From Labilibaculum sp. K2S (GTDB taxonomy: Bacteria > Bacteroidota > Bacteroidia > Bacteroidales > Marinifilaceae): a DNA stretch of 64,000 nucleotides. The DNA lies in the NCBI RefSeq assembly GCF_030372765.1, contig NZ_JAUCMW010000010.1, positions 100,315 to 164,314 of the forward strand. Direction: 5' to 3'. This document shows positions 1 to 8,743 of the stretch, piece by piece (position 1 is the first letter of the stretch; each line of letters begins with the position of its first letter). Made by a program: the position numbers and the translations under genes. The notes under the pieces are model-generated. The model saw only the letters and a program-made list of their open reading frames with translations. It did no database searches and had not been told where the DNA came from.

Positions 1-2
1 TG

Positions 3-89
3 ATTGATGAAAACGGACAACTTGTTGATGTTCTTTATTCAAAAGAGAAACCCAATAGTGAAAAGGTAATTTCATGGTTAGAACAATAA
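3..89 (+). CDS. C-terminal end of a redoxin-like protein (partial)
   Basis: Only the last 28 codons are present; the frame is open from the window edge to TAA at 87-89. The visible peptide has the pattern IDENGQLVDVLYS...VISWLEQ, which resembles the final strand and helix of thioredoxin-fold peroxiredoxins of the Bcp/AhpC type (a 'hydrophobic-I-D-x-x-G' strand, then a C-terminal helix). The catalytic cysteine part lies outside the window, so the family call is an inference from this tail alone. It converges on the ABC-F gene, with a shared hairpin terminator between them. Confidence 0.45.
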   Translation: MDENGQLVDVLYSKEKPNSEKVISWLEQ

Positions 90-101
90 ATGAAATTCAA
101 C

Positions 102-128
102 AAAAAAAGAGACGCGATGGCGTCTCTT
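102..128 (-). terminator. Bidirectional hairpin terminator between convergent genes
   Basis: Stem AAGAGACGC (107-115) pairs perfectly with GCGTCTCTT (120-128) around a GATG loop. Read on the minus strand it ends in a run of seven to eight T, so it best serves the minus-strand ABC-F gene that stops at 159. On the plus strand the tail is weaker. Confidence 0.8.
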
Positions 129-158
129 CAATTTAATTGTATTGTTTGCTGTACTGAT

Positions 159-1796
159 CTAATTTTTACGTTCCAATTCGTTTAAATTCTCCATTTTCTT
201 TTTGCTCAGGAATGAGTAAATATCACCCAAATGTTCCTTCACCTTCTTGTTTCCAAATTCGTATACCTTCTCGGCCAAACCATCCAGAAAATCACGGTCG
301 TGAGAAACCAGAATTATGGTTCCGTCAAATTCTTTTAAGGCAGCCTTCAAAATATCTTTGGTTTTCATATCCAAGTGATTGGTTGGCTCATCAAGAATCA
401 GCAAATTCACCGGCTCCAGCAACAATTTAATCATTGCCAACCGGGTTTTTTCTCCACCGGACAGAACTTTCACCTTCTTTGTTGAGTTGTCACCTCCAAA
501 CATGAAAGCGCCTAATATATCTTTAATTTTTGTTCGAATATCTCCCTTGGCAATATCATCAATGGTTTGAAAAACAGTCAGATTTTCATCCATCAACGAA
601 GCCTGATTCTGAGCAAAATAACCAATCATCGTATTATGCCCAAGCGTTAAGTTACCGCCATGCTCAATTTCCTGCATAATGGCTTTTACCAAAGTAGATT
701 TTCCCTCTCCGTTTTTCCCCACAAAAGCAAGCTTCTCTCCTCTTTGTATTGTAAAATTCACCCCTGAAAATACGGTATGATCACCGTAAATTTTTTCAAC
801 ATCTTCCATAATTACAGGATAATTTCCTGAACGTGGCGATGGTGGGAATTTTAAACGAAGTGCTGAATTATCTTCCTCATCAACCTCAACAATATCGAGT
901 TTTTCGAGCATTTTCACCCGCGATTGAACCGCCAGTGTTTTGGAATACGTGCCCTTAAACCTGTCAATAAAAGTCTGATTGTCCGCAATCATTTTTTGTT
1001 GTTCATCAAATGCTTTTTGCTGATGAACTCTTCGCTCCTTGCGAAGCTCTAAATATTGAGAGTAATTTACCTTGTAATCGTAAATTCTACCCATTGTAAT
1101 TTCGATGGTTCGGGTGGTAATTTTATCAACAAAAGCCCTGTCATGAGAAATAATCACAACAGCTTTTCCCGAATTAATCAGAAAATCCTCTAACCATTGT
1201 ATCGATTCAATATCCAAATGGTTCGTCGGCTCATCCAAAAGAATTAAATCGGGATTTTGCAAAAGAATTTTCGCCAATTCGATTCTCATTCTCCAACCAC
1301 CACTAAATTCACTGGTTGGTCTTGCAAAATCTTCCCGTACAAACCCCAAACCAAATAGTGTTTTCTCAACTTCCGAATCGTAGTTTATTTCTTCTATCGA
1401 ATAGTATTTTTCACTTAAAGCAGAAACATCCTCAATCAATTTGTAGTAGCTCTCCGATTCAAAATCGGTTCGTGTACCCAATTCTACATTCATTTCCTCA
1501 ATCTGCTTCTCCATTTCAAAAATGGAAGCAAAAGCCTGAGCCGTTTCTTCGAATACCGTACGGGTATTATCTGTCATTAAATGCTGTGGCAAATAAGCAA
1601 TCACCTTATCCTTAGGACTTGAAACTCTTCCCCGGGAAGGACTTTCGGCTCCTGCAATTATTTTCAAAAGAGTAGATTTACCAGCCCCGTTTTTTCCCAT
1701 TAAAGCAATTCTATCCTTTTCATTAATCACAAAGGAAATGTCTTTAAATAAAGTGGTTCCTCCAAATTCTACCGCTAAAGCATCTACACTAATCAT
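159..1796 (-). CDS. ABC-F family ATPase (Uup/EttA-type ribosome-associated factor)
   Basis: A soluble protein of 545 aa with two ABC ATPase domains and no membrane segments, the layout of ABC-F proteins, which bind the ribosomal E site and relieve stalled translation or confer antibiotic protection. The first domain has Walker A GKNGAGKST (residues 34-42), signature SGGWRMR (about 165) and Walker B LILLDEPTNHLD. A charged linker follows at about 240-330, and the second domain has GKNGEGKST, LSGGEKTR and a second LLILDEPTNHLD. Both ATP sites look intact. The start is ATG at 1796. It is monocistronic, with a terminator downstream at 102-128. Which ABC-F subfamily it belongs to (Uup, YheS/EF-3-like or a resistance type) cannot be settled by eye. 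Confidence 0.9.
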   Translation of the reverse strand: MISVDALAVEFGGTTLFKDISFVINEKDRIALMGKNGAGKSTLLKIIAGAESPSRGRVSSPKDKVIAYLPQHLMTDNTRTVFEETAQAFASIFEMEKQIEEMNVELGTRTDFESESYYKLIEDVSALSEKYYSIEEINYDSEVEKTLFGLGFVREDFARPTSEFSGGWRMRIELAKILLQNPDLILLDEPTNHLDIESIQWLEDFLINSGKAVVIISHDRAFVDKITTRTIEITMGRIYDYKVNYSQYLELRKERRVHQQKAFDEQQKMIADNQTFIDRFKGTYSKTLAVQSRVKMLEKLDIVEVDEEDNSALRLKFPPSPRSGNYPVIMEDVEKIYGDHTVFSGVNFTIQRGEKLAFVGKNGEGKSTLVKAIMQEIEHGGNLTLGHNTMIGYFAQNQASLMDENLTVFQTIDDIAKGDIRTKIKDILGAFMFGGDNSTKKVKVLSGGEKTRLAMIKLLLEPVNLLILDEPTNHLDMKTKDILKAALKEFDGTIILVSHDRDFLDGLAEKVYEFGNKKVKEHLGDIYSFLSKKKMENLNELERKN

Positions 1797-2050
1797 CTCT
1801 TTAATTTAAATGAGCCGCAAAGATAATCACTTTAAGGAAATCTGAAATAAATTCTGTATGATTGGCATTTAAAATTTAAATAAGAACCCGATTAACACTA
1901 GTCACTTCTATCAGTTTCAATTCTCGTCAAGTTTATTCATTACTCATTTGTTGGTCACACTTTTGGGTCTGACAATTGGCTGTTCCAATCTTAAAGCAAG
2001 CATATTCTGAGCACAAGAAACCAAATAAGCTGGCCTTTTGTATATAAAAA
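1797..2050. other. Intergenic region without a recognised gene
   Basis: About 250 bases between two minus-strand genes. No reading frame with family character is visible, and no perfect Bacteroidota promoter was spotted. The promoter of the ABC-F gene must lie here, just above 1796. Confidence 0.5.
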
Positions 2051-2073
2051 AAGCATCCCAAAATGGGATGCTT
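2043..2073 (-). terminator. Terminator of the coiled-coil lipoprotein gene
   Basis: AAGCATCCC and GGGATGCTT (about 2051-2073) pair around a short AT loop. On the minus strand a run of seven T follows. It lies 24 bases past the stop at 2097. Confidence 0.85.
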
Positions 2074-2096
2074 ACAGGCAAGTTGTTTTGCTTCTA

Positions 2097-2966
2097 TTAT
2101 TTCACTGCAACAACTAAATATTTTGATGCTTTCCAGAACTCATGAGGATCAAGAATTGTGATTGCTTCAATTTCTTTATCAGTTCCTTCAAATCGATAGG
2201 AATCACTGGGGTGAGATGTTACTAAACTAACTTTTCTTCCAGATACAGGAATAGTTGTTGTTTGAGTAATATCAATATTATTGAAATTTTCAGGATTAAT
2301 TTTTTGGTTCAACATGTTCGTTGCTCCAATTCCTAAAATACCACCGGTACTTGTCACAACTTGCTTCTCCTTCAACTCTTTAATATCACCAATAACGTAA
2401 TGTGCTGTGTTTAAATTGGCAGTTCGTTCTTCAATCGTCTTATTGATGCTGTCATTCTCAGTATTTAAAGCAATAACAGTCCCATTCAAATCAGTAACCT
2501 GACCATTCAAATGGTCAACTTTAACATTAAGCTGTGCAATTTGCTCCGATAAAGCATTAATTGAAATATCTTTTTCTTCAATTTGTGTTTTTAAACCAGC
2601 AACCAATTTCTTTAGTTTTGAGTTTTGATACCAGCTATTATTTAATTTTTTATCCAGACTTTCGAGCTTTGCCTTGTTTTCTTCCAAAAGATCGCGAACC
2701 AAACTTAAATCAGTAACGATTTTCGCTTTTTTTCCAATACTTGGATTTTCACTTGCACTAACAGCAATAATATTTTCTTTCTCTTTAATTATTGCCAGAT
2801 TAGCAGAAATAACATCAAACGATTCAACAAAATCATCAATGGTAGAATCTTTTTCCTGAGCCATTTGTGTTAATTGAACATTTTGCTCGCGCAATTGCTT
2901 TAATTCTTTCTGATTACATGCTGTAAATAGAGGTAATACCAGGAGTGCAAATACTATCTTTCTCAT
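2097..2966 (-). CDS. Coiled-coil lipoprotein of unknown function
   Basis: The protein starts MRKIVFALLVLPLFTAC, a lipoprotein signal peptide with lipobox LFTAC, so the mature protein begins at a lipidated Cys and is membrane-anchored. I use the ATG at 2966, with a GGAA ribosome-binding stretch just upstream, rather than a TTG nine bases earlier. Residues about 20-210 are dominated by heptad-like repeats rich in Leu, Ile, Lys and Glu (for example QIEEKDISINALSEQIAQ), indicating a long coiled coil. The last 70 residues look globular and contain VSGRKVSLVTSHPSDSYRF and a Trp-rich end. I do not recognise a named family; a structural or scaffolding envelope role is a guess. The gene stands alone. 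Confidence 0.75.
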   Translation of the reverse strand: MRKIVFALLVLPLFTACNQKELKQLREQNVQLTQMAQEKDSTIDDFVESFDVISANLAIIKEKENIIAVSASENPSIGKKAKIVTDLSLVRDLLEENKAKLESLDKKLNNSWYQNSKLKKLVAGLKTQIEEKDISINALSEQIAQLNVKVDHLNGQVTDLNGTVIALNTENDSINKTIEERTANLNTAHYVIGDIKELKEKQVVTSTGGILGIGATNMLNQKINPENFNNIDITQTTTIPVSGRKVSLVTSHPSDSYRFEGTDKEIEAITILDPHEFWKASKYLVVAVK

Positions 2967-3149
2967 AATTTCCAATTTTAATAAGTTTACATCAATTCAA
3001 ATTCACAGGTCAATATGAGAAATCTGTGCCAGAAATAAAATCAAATGAAAACTCTGCACACAAAAGCAAACTAAACACTCATTACCAACACAATACACCC
3101 CAAAAAATAATGTTAATTTTCATTTTTTTATTTTTAAACAGGTAAATAT

Positions 3150-3193
3150 GTGTGGAATCTTTCCCACAGTTTGTAGAAACAATTTCTACAAAC
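3150..3193. repeat. Two adjacent inverted repeats
   Basis: TGTGG...CCACA (3151-3168) is followed directly by an 11-bp perfect inverted repeat GTTTGTAGAAA (3169-3179) / TTTCTACAAAC (3183-3193) around CAA. They sit between the terminator of the ROK kinase and the promoter side of the lipoprotein gene at 2966. They may be an operator or a second transcription-stop structure. Confidence 0.5.
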
Positions 3194-3220
3194 AAAAAGT
3201 GCCCGCATAAATGCAGGCAC
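3194..3220 (-). terminator. Terminator of the sugar transporter/kinase operon
   Basis: GTGCC.GCAT (3199-3208) pairs with ATGC.GGCAC (3211-3220). On the minus strand it is followed by five T. It lies 50 bases after the ROK kinase stop at 3270. Confidence 0.75.
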
Positions 3221-3269
3221 GGGGGGATAATACCAAATTAACATCAAAACTTAACCTGAAAGCTATCGG

Positions 3270-4220
3270 TTATCTTTTGTTCCAGATTAAAGATGCTGCA
3301 CCTAAAACCGCTGCGTCATCCTCAATTCCTGAAGCTAATAGTTTAACTTTCCCTTTGTAGATGGAAAGAAGTTGTTCTTCGAGTGTTTCAGCAACCGGAG
3401 TAAAAAGAAGATCTCCTGCCTTTGTTAACCCACCAAATAGAAAGATTGCCTGCGGACTGGTTACCGCAACTACATTAGCCAGAACCTCTCCCAGCATTCT
3501 TGCAGTATATCTAAATGTTTCTTTTGCAACTAAATCGCCTCTGCCGGCCGCTTCCGCAACCATTTTTGCTGTCAGCCGGCTAAACGGGATATCTCTCAGC
3601 TCACTATCACCCATGTGCCGCGCCAACAACTTATAAACAGTTCTTTTAACTCCTGTTGCCGATACATAAGTCTCCAAACACCCCTTACGTCCGCAGCCAC
3701 ATTCCCGTCCGCTCGCGCGAACAATCATATGTCCGACCTCACCTGCAAAGCCATCGTGACCATATAGCAAATCGCCGTTCACCACAATTCCACTTCCCAA
3801 TCCGGTTCCCAAAGTAATCACAATGAAATTATCCATTCCTTTTGCAGCACCAAAAACCTTTTCTCCCATTGCGGCAGCATTGGCATCGTTGGTAATAATT
3901 ACAGGAACATCTATTCTCTTTTTCACTAAACTTGCCAAAGGTACACTCCCCTTCCACCGCAAATTAGCTGCATTTTCAATTGTTCCCGTGTAAAAACTGG
4001 CATTGGGAGCACCAATACCAACTCCTATTATTTTCATTTTTTCAGCTGATCCATTCATAACAGATTCAACCTCAACAAACAATTCATCTAAATAATCCTC
4101 AATAGCCGCGTGCTTTTGAGTTGGTAAACTTCCTGTTACCAAACAATTCCCTTCCGAATCAATACAGCCAAAAACTGTATTGGTTCCACCTATATCAATA
4201 CCTAAAGCAACTTCCTTCAT
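3270..4220 (-). CDS. ROK family sugar kinase (glucokinase-like)
   Basis: A cytoplasmic 316-aa kinase that should phosphorylate an incoming hexose with ATP. Family marks: N-terminal phosphate-binding motif DIGGTNT (residues 9-15), catalytic Asp in TNDANAA (D112), GTGLGSGIV (138-146) and the ROK zinc site formed by H164 with C174, C176 and C181 (CGCGRKGC). Length is typical. It begins 20 bases after the MFS sugar porter stop and is surely cotranscribed, so uptake and phosphorylation are coupled. The ROK family includes glucokinases, N-acetylglucosamine, N-acetylmannosamine and fructokinases; nothing here separates these, though glucose is the default expectation with this porter type. There is no N-terminal DNA-binding domain, so it is not an Nag-C/Mlc-type repressor. 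Confidence 0.9.
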   Translation of the reverse strand: MKEVALGIDIGGTNTVFGCIDSEGNCLVTGSLPTQKHAAIEDYLDELFVEVESVMNGSAEKMKIIGVGIGAPNASFYTGTIENAANLRWKGSVPLASLVKKRIDVPVIITNDANAAAMGEKVFGAAKGMDNFIVITLGTGLGSGIVVNGDLLYGHDGFAGEVGHMIVRASGRECGCGRKGCLETYVSATGVKRTVYKLLARHMGDSELRDIPFSRLTAKMVAEAAGRGDLVAKETFRYTARMLGEVLANVVAVTSPQAIFLFGGLTKAGDLLFTPVAETLEEQLLSIYKGKVKLLASGIEDDAAVLGAASLIWNKR

Positions 4221-4240
4221 CCCTAAAAATAAATAATTAA

Positions 4241-5470
4241 TTACGCGTGTTTGTGTCCTCTTAAGGCATAGAATAAAATGTATCCGTAACAGATAATGGT
4301 TAAAGCAAATGCATTTCGCAATCCGAAATTATCGGCTAACACACCCATTATCATTGGGATTATTGCACCTCCAACAATCGCCAAACACAAAATACCTGAC
4401 CCCTGACTGGTATATCTACCCAAACCATCAATTGCAAGCGTGAAAATAGTCGGGAACATGATTGAGTTAAACAATCCTACCAAAACAAGACTCCACATGG
4501 CAACATATCCATTCGTAAGCATACTGACAACAACTAAAGCTACAACCATAACGGAATTGAAAGCCAATACTTTTGAGGCTGATACCTTTTGCATGATTGC
4601 TGATCCTATAAACCGGCCGACCATCGCTCCACCCCAAAATACCGAAACATAGCTGGCCGCTTCTGCTTCACCAAACAGGTGCAGTCCTTCGTCTCCAAAA
4701 TACATTACCAAAGCACTACCTATGGAAACCTCTGCACCAACATAAGTAAAAATAGCAACAGCACCCAAAATTAAATGTCTGAATTTCCATACCGAACCTT
4801 CTGCTTTTTCTTCCTCAACATCCTGAATTTTCGGCAACTTCACCAAAGCAAAAATCACAGCAATTACAGCCAGTGCAATTGCCAATCCAAGATATGGCAT
4901 TTGAACCGCTTCAGCCTTGCCTGCACTATCAATACTTGTGTTATCCAATATTAAATAAGCACCAAAAATTGGAGCTACAGTAGTTCCCAAACTATTAAAT
5001 CCTTGTGTAAGATTCAAACGGCTTGATGCCGTTTCGGGCGTACCCAATTCTGCAACAAAAGGATTTGCTGCCACCTGAAGAATAACAATTCCTACAGCCA
5101 GTACAAACAAAGCAAAAAGAAAAAATCCGTAGGACAAAAATGCTGCTGCAGGAAAAAACAAGGCAGCACCCATAGCTGCGATACCCAATCCGGTTACAAT
5201 TCCCATTTTATAACCAATCTTTCCAATAATCCAACCGGCCGGCAATGACATTAAAAAGTAGGCACCAAAAAAGGTAAACTGTACCAACATTGCCTGCGTA
5301 ATTGATAATTCAAACAATCCTTTTAAATGAGGAATTAAAATATCGTTCATGCAGGTTAAAAATCCCCACATAAAAAACAGAGAAGTCAGCAGGGCTAAAG
5401 CTCCTTTGTAATTCATTCCTTGCGCCTGTGTGCCGGAATTACTCTTACTATTCGTACTAATTGAGACCAT
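4241..5470 (-). CDS. Sugar MFS transporter (FucP/GluP type)
   Basis: An inner-membrane protein of 409 aa with about twelve hydrophobic helices. The stretch FFMWGFLTCMNDILIPHLK near residue 32 is the family hallmark of fucose/glucose/galactose:H+ symporters (the FucP clan, 'GF..c.ND...P.lk'), and NLTQGFNSLGTTVAPIFGA (about 155-173) is the second conserved loop. First gene of a two-gene operon with the ROK kinase, and divergent from an AraC regulator across a 256-base gap. The substrate is therefore probably a monosaccharide such as glucose or galactose, sensed by that regulator. ATG at 5470 is the only good start. Confidence 0.9.
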   Translation of the reverse strand: MVSISTNSKSNSGTQAQGMNYKGALALLTSLFFMWGFLTCMNDILIPHLKGLFELSITQAMLVQFTFFGAYFLMSLPAGWIIGKIGYKMGIVTGLGIAAMGAALFFPAAAFLSYGFFLFALFVLAVGIVILQVAANPFVAELGTPETASSRLNLTQGFNSLGTTVAPIFGAYLILDNTSIDSAGKAEAVQMPYLGLAIALAVIAVIFALVKLPKIQDVEEEKAEGSVWKFRHLILGAVAIFTYVGAEVSIGSALVMYFGDEGLHLFGEAEAASYVSVFWGGAMVGRFIGSAIMQKVSASKVLAFNSVMVVALVVVSMLTNGYVAMWSLVLVGLFNSIMFPTIFTLAIDGLGRYTSQGSGILCLAIVGGAIIPMIMGVLADNFGLRNAFALTIICYGYILFYALRGHKHA

Positions 5471-5726
5471 AAGTATATTTTTTCAATCGTTTGTATTTCT
5501 GTTTACAAATCTCAACCAATTTCTTATGAATTAGTTTTACTATTTTATCATTTTATTACACTATATTCACACTTTGCTAATAACAAACGATAGCAAAAGG
5601 CAATAATGCACAAGTACTGCTTTTAAAGGTAATGTTTTGATGTTTGAAGTTAAGACTAAAAACGGCAAATAATATATTAGCTTTTATTCAATCAATACAA
5701 AGCAATGCAGGTAAAATAATACAACT

Positions 5727-6605
5727 ATGTCACTACTACTTGAAGAAATACCAATAAAAAATGAGCATTCGTTTCGATCTAAAATTGATGTTTTACCCCA
5801 CATTGAAGTTCCGTGGCATCACCATCCCGAGTTTGAATTGATCTACATTGAAAAAAGCAGAGGCACTTTGGTGGTTGGTGACTGCATTGACAATTTTAAA
5901 GATGGAGATTTGATATTTATTGGTCCCAACACTCCTCATGTAATGAAGAACGATGAGTCTTACTATCAGAAAGAAAATGATTTGCGGGCCATTGCCTGGG
6001 TGGTTCATTTCAAAGACGATAGTTTTGGCAAAGAGTTCTTTCTTTTGCCTGAAATGTACCGGATCAGGAAATTTCTGACCAAGTCGTTTCAGGGAGTGCG
6101 CATTGAAGGCAGCTCAAAATACAAGATCATTCAGCATTTAAAAACACTTCATTCTTCGGAATACGCTCAGCGGATTCTTGTGTTGCTGCAGATATTACAG
6201 GTTTTGGCTCTATCGGATGATCTGGAGTATCTGGCATCGGATAATTTTGTAGAAACGTTCCAGCACAGAAACAATCAGAAACTGTATCAGATTTATGAAT
6301 ACGTAAGTAAAAACTTTCAGCAAAAAATAGAATTGGACGAGGCGGCTAAAATTGCCAACATGAGTAAAACCGCATTTTGCCGCTTCTTTAAAAGCAAAAC
6401 GAATAAAACCTTTTCTGAATTTCTGAATGAAATGCGGATTAATTATGCAAAAAAACTTCTTGCCGAAGGCAGGTTAACGGTGGCTCAAATTGCCTACGAA
6501 TGCGGCTTCAACAGTCCCTCCTACTTCAACAAGACTTTTAAAGCAGCGTCAGGAAAATCACCTCTTCAGTTAAGAGGAAAAAGTCTGGAATCGTTCCGAT
6601 CCTAA
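5727..6605 (+). CDS. AraC family regulator with N-terminal cupin domain
   Basis: A 292-aa cytoplasmic transcription factor. Residues about 20-100 form a cupin-like sensor (VPWHHHPEFELIYI, then GDLIFIGPNTPHVMKND, with metal/ligand-type His residues), a sugar-sensing arrangement common in AraC proteins. Residues about 190-285 carry the two helix-turn-helices, with LDEAAKIANMSKTAFCRFF and VAQIAYECGFNSPSYFNKTF. It is divergent from the sugar porter/kinase operon and probably activates it. It is visibly paralogous to the regulator at 27008-27874, sharing cupin motifs and the C-terminal NEMR...YFN..F pattern. Confidence 0.9.
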   Translation: MSLLLEEIPIKNEHSFRSKIDVLPHIEVPWHHHPEFELIYIEKSRGTLVVGDCIDNFKDGDLIFIGPNTPHVMKNDESYYQKENDLRAIAWVVHFKDDSFGKEFFLLPEMYRIRKFLTKSFQGVRIEGSSKYKIIQHLKTLHSSEYAQRILVLLQILQVLALSDDLEYLASDNFVETFQHRNNQKLYQIYEYVSKNFQQKIELDEAAKIANMSKTAFCRFFKSKTNKTFSEFLNEMRINYAKKLLAEGRLTVAQIAYECGFNSPSYFNKTFKAASGKSPLQLRGKSLESFRS

Positions 6606-6607
6606 AA

Positions 6608-7480
6608 TCAGAAGAGATCGTGACAAGATTCCAGTAACTCCATTGAATGGGCGTATGTTTTTTCGGCATCGATGAGCAGGTATTTCTTTTCCAAATCGCG
6701 TAAGCAACCGGCACTGCTGCACAAGCGCAATTTATGAGCCCCGATTGTTTCGGCTCCGTAGTCAACACCAATGTGACCGCTGACCAGCGTTTTCATTGGT
6801 GAATGCTCGCGGTCCTTACTTGCGAACGCCAATAAATCATCAATCATTTCCAAATATTCCTCTCCATACTGCCGTTCGTTGCCATTCATTAAAACATCCC
6901 ACAAATAATCCCCTTCGGCAGTATCCATAAACAGGGAACCAATCTGCGGATTGTAGGTGCGAATACTTTCAACATGCGCCACAAATTTCCCTTTATGAGA
7001 GTACTGTTTAAACCAGTTTACATCCATTTCCTTGCTGCGCGCATACCGATCAGAACTACCGGTATGGTTCACCAAAACGCCTCCTTTGGTTCTCAATACA
7101 AACGGCATATCCATAAAAAAGCCTACAATTTCTTCCCTGTTCTTTCGAATCCGGTTCTCGAACCAGGATGTAAACTCCAGATTTCCCCGATGCAAAGGGA
7201 TATGATAGATGTGAACAAACTCATGATTCCCCAACAAACAGATCACATCGCTTCCCTTTTTATTTGCCTCCATTTTAATGAGTTCCTGAACCATTTCCAA
7301 GGATTCATCTTTTTGCTTTCCGGGATAAGCATGAATTAAATCGCCCAGAAAAACCAGATAATCTGCTTTTCCTTCGCTTTTTAGTTTTCCATACACCTTC
7401 AAAATCTGTCGAAAATCAAATCCGTTGCCATGCAAATCAGACACAATCATTAATTTTCCATACTGAATATCACAAATCAT
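6608..7480 (-). CDS. Calcineurin-like metallophosphoesterase
   Basis: A 290-aa cytoplasmic phosphoesterase of the Ser/Thr-phosphatase-like fold. The metal-binding blocks are in order: SDLHGN (D15, H17), GDLIH (D47), GNHE (N85, H86), with later His in VSGHIGVD. The set is that of PPP-like phosphatases, which use two metal ions to cleave phosphate mono- or diesters; the real substrate (protein, Ap4A or nucleotide) is not predictable. It converges with the AraC gene, stop to stop with two bases between them, and is divergent from the small gene at 7595. A palindrome at 7520-7544 lies in the divergent gap. Confidence 0.85.
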   Translation of the reverse strand: MICDIQYGKLMIVSDLHGNGFDFRQILKVYGKLKSEGKADYLVFLGDLIHAYPGKQKDESLEMVQELIKMEANKKGSDVICLLGNHEFVHIYHIPLHRGNLEFTSWFENRIRKNREEIVGFFMDMPFVLRTKGGVLVNHTGSSDRYARSKEMDVNWFKQYSHKGKFVAHVESIRTYNPQIGSLFMDTAEGDYLWDVLMNGNERQYGEEYLEMIDDLLAFASKDREHSPMKTLVSGHIGVDYGAETIGAHKLRLCSSAGCLRDLEKKYLLIDAEKTYAHSMELLESCHDLF

Positions 7481-7519
7481 TTTTACTTATCTTTATAATT
7501 CAAGACTGAAGTATCTGCA

Positions 7520-7544
7520 AAATTTCTAAAAATTTTAGAAATTT
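7520..7544. promoter_or_regulatory. Perfect 12-bp inverted repeat in a divergent promoter region
   Basis: AAATTTCTAAAA (7520-7531) is mirrored by TTTTAGAAATTT (7533-7544) around one base. It sits between the starts of the divergent phosphoesterase (7480) and the small gene (7595), where an operator would be expected. There is no T-run and no gene end nearby, so it is not a terminator. Confidence 0.5.
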
Positions 7545-7594
7545 ACATTTACAAACTTACAACTACATTCAGATAAAATTAAAACTTTTAAGAT

Positions 7595-7933
7595 ATGCTT
7601 GAAAAATTGCTGAAAAACCCCGAAAAATATTTTTGGTCGATAAATAACGACGGTGATCTCGTTCTGGGAAATGCAGATCTTGGACTGAAAGCGAAACTCA
7701 CTTTAACTTTAACCAATAAATGGATCAATCTGTCTCCTTTGGTTGAACGCAGCCCGGGAATTTACATCGGACGATCGAAAACCTACCTGAAAAACACACA
7801 GGAATACGAACTGATTGCAGAACTTTACAAATTAATTAAAGCCCAATTAAAAGAACCTACGCTAATAGAACGAGAGAAAACCTCGAAAAATACATATGCT
7901 TTTCTACTCAAATATTATCAGGAAAATAAATAA
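7595..7933 (+). CDS. Small conserved-looking hypothetical protein
   Basis: A 112-aa soluble protein with no signal peptide and no recognised domain. It starts MLEKLLKNPEKYFWS and continues with alternating strands (DLVLGNADLGLKAKLTLTL) and a C-terminal helix with KLIKAQLKEP. Composition looks like a real protein (balanced, no frame-shadow bias). It is followed after 31 bases by the secreted protein at 7965 and may share its transcript. Function unknown. Confidence 0.6.
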   Translation: MLEKLLKNPEKYFWSINNDGDLVLGNADLGLKAKLTLTLTNKWINLSPLVERSPGIYIGRSKTYLKNTQEYELIAELYKLIKAQLKEPTLIEREKTSKNTYAFLLKYYQENK

Positions 7934-7964
7934 TACCGACATATTTTGATTTTAAAATGGCACA

Positions 7965-8513
7965 ATGATCAGATCAATTATAACTGCAGTATTCCTTAGT
8001 ATCATCATCATCCAGCAAGCCGTGGCACAAAATCCCGATCAATTAAAATCAGGAGATCTTTTCCCCGAGATAAAAGGGGAATTGTTATCGTCTAAAATGA
8101 TCACTCTTCCCGATCACTGCAAAGGAAAGGTGAGCGTTTTAATCATTGCATTTAAACGAGGTACGCAAGCCCAAATTGATACCTGGACCCAACCACTCCT
8201 GAAAGAGTTTAGCGCCCACAACGATTTCCGGTTTATTGAGGTACCCATGATCAGTAATCTTTACAATTGGATGTCGCACTATATTGACAATGGAATGCGC
8301 AGCGGCATTGCCGAACCAATGCACAAAAATGTAATGACATATTATGGTCCTTTGGGCAGCTATTACGACTACTTCGATGTTCAGGACAAAAAGCTGTGTT
8401 ACCTTTTCCTTTTGGATAAAGAAGGTAGAATTCAGTTCCTTACCAAAGGTGAAGCCAAACCCGACGATCTGTCTGTTTTGCTTCAAAAAATAAAAGTGCT
8501 TTTAAACTCATAA
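7965..8513 (+). CDS. Exported thioredoxin-fold protein, ATP10-like
   Basis: 182 aa with a signal peptide (MIRSIITAVFLSIIIIQQAVAQ, cut after about residue 22). The mature part reads like a redoxin fold: GDLFPEIKGELL, a first strand VSVLIIAFKRGTQAQID, and a late strand CYLFLLDKEGRIQFLTKG. The usual CxxC is absent: at its place stands FKRGTQ, so it is unlikely to be a disulfide oxidoreductase. This cysteine-less fold resembles the ATP10 family of ATPase assembly factors, but the similarity is weak and the assignment is an inference. Periplasmic location is likely. Confidence 0.6.
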   Translation: MIRSIITAVFLSIIIIQQAVAQNPDQLKSGDLFPEIKGELLSSKMITLPDHCKGKVSVLIIAFKRGTQAQIDTWTQPLLKEFSAHNDFRFIEVPMISNLYNWMSHYIDNGMRSGIAEPMHKNVMTYYGPLGSYYDYFDVQDKKLCYLFLLDKEGRIQFLTKGEAKPDDLSVLLQKIKVLLNS

Positions 8514-8743
8514 TCCAAATGCTTTTGTTTTAGATGACATGTTAATATTGTCATAAATGGGATGTAATCGATGCCAATAAATAATACCCCTTAAAAGTTA
8601 TCATGATCTAAAAAAATAAATTAGAACTAATTCACAAAAACGTTTAGGACATATTTGATGGCATATCTGCATTTTCAAACTTTTTATCGAAATATTTAGT
8701 GAATAAAGTTTACTTTTAATGCCTCGATACAAAAGCATATAAA
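8514..8743. other. Intergenic region, nothing recognised
   Basis: About 230 AT-rich bases upstream of the threonine aldolase gene. No hairpin, repeat or confident promoter was seen; TACTTTTA at about 8710 is only a near match to the Bacteroidota -7 element. Confidence 0.4.
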
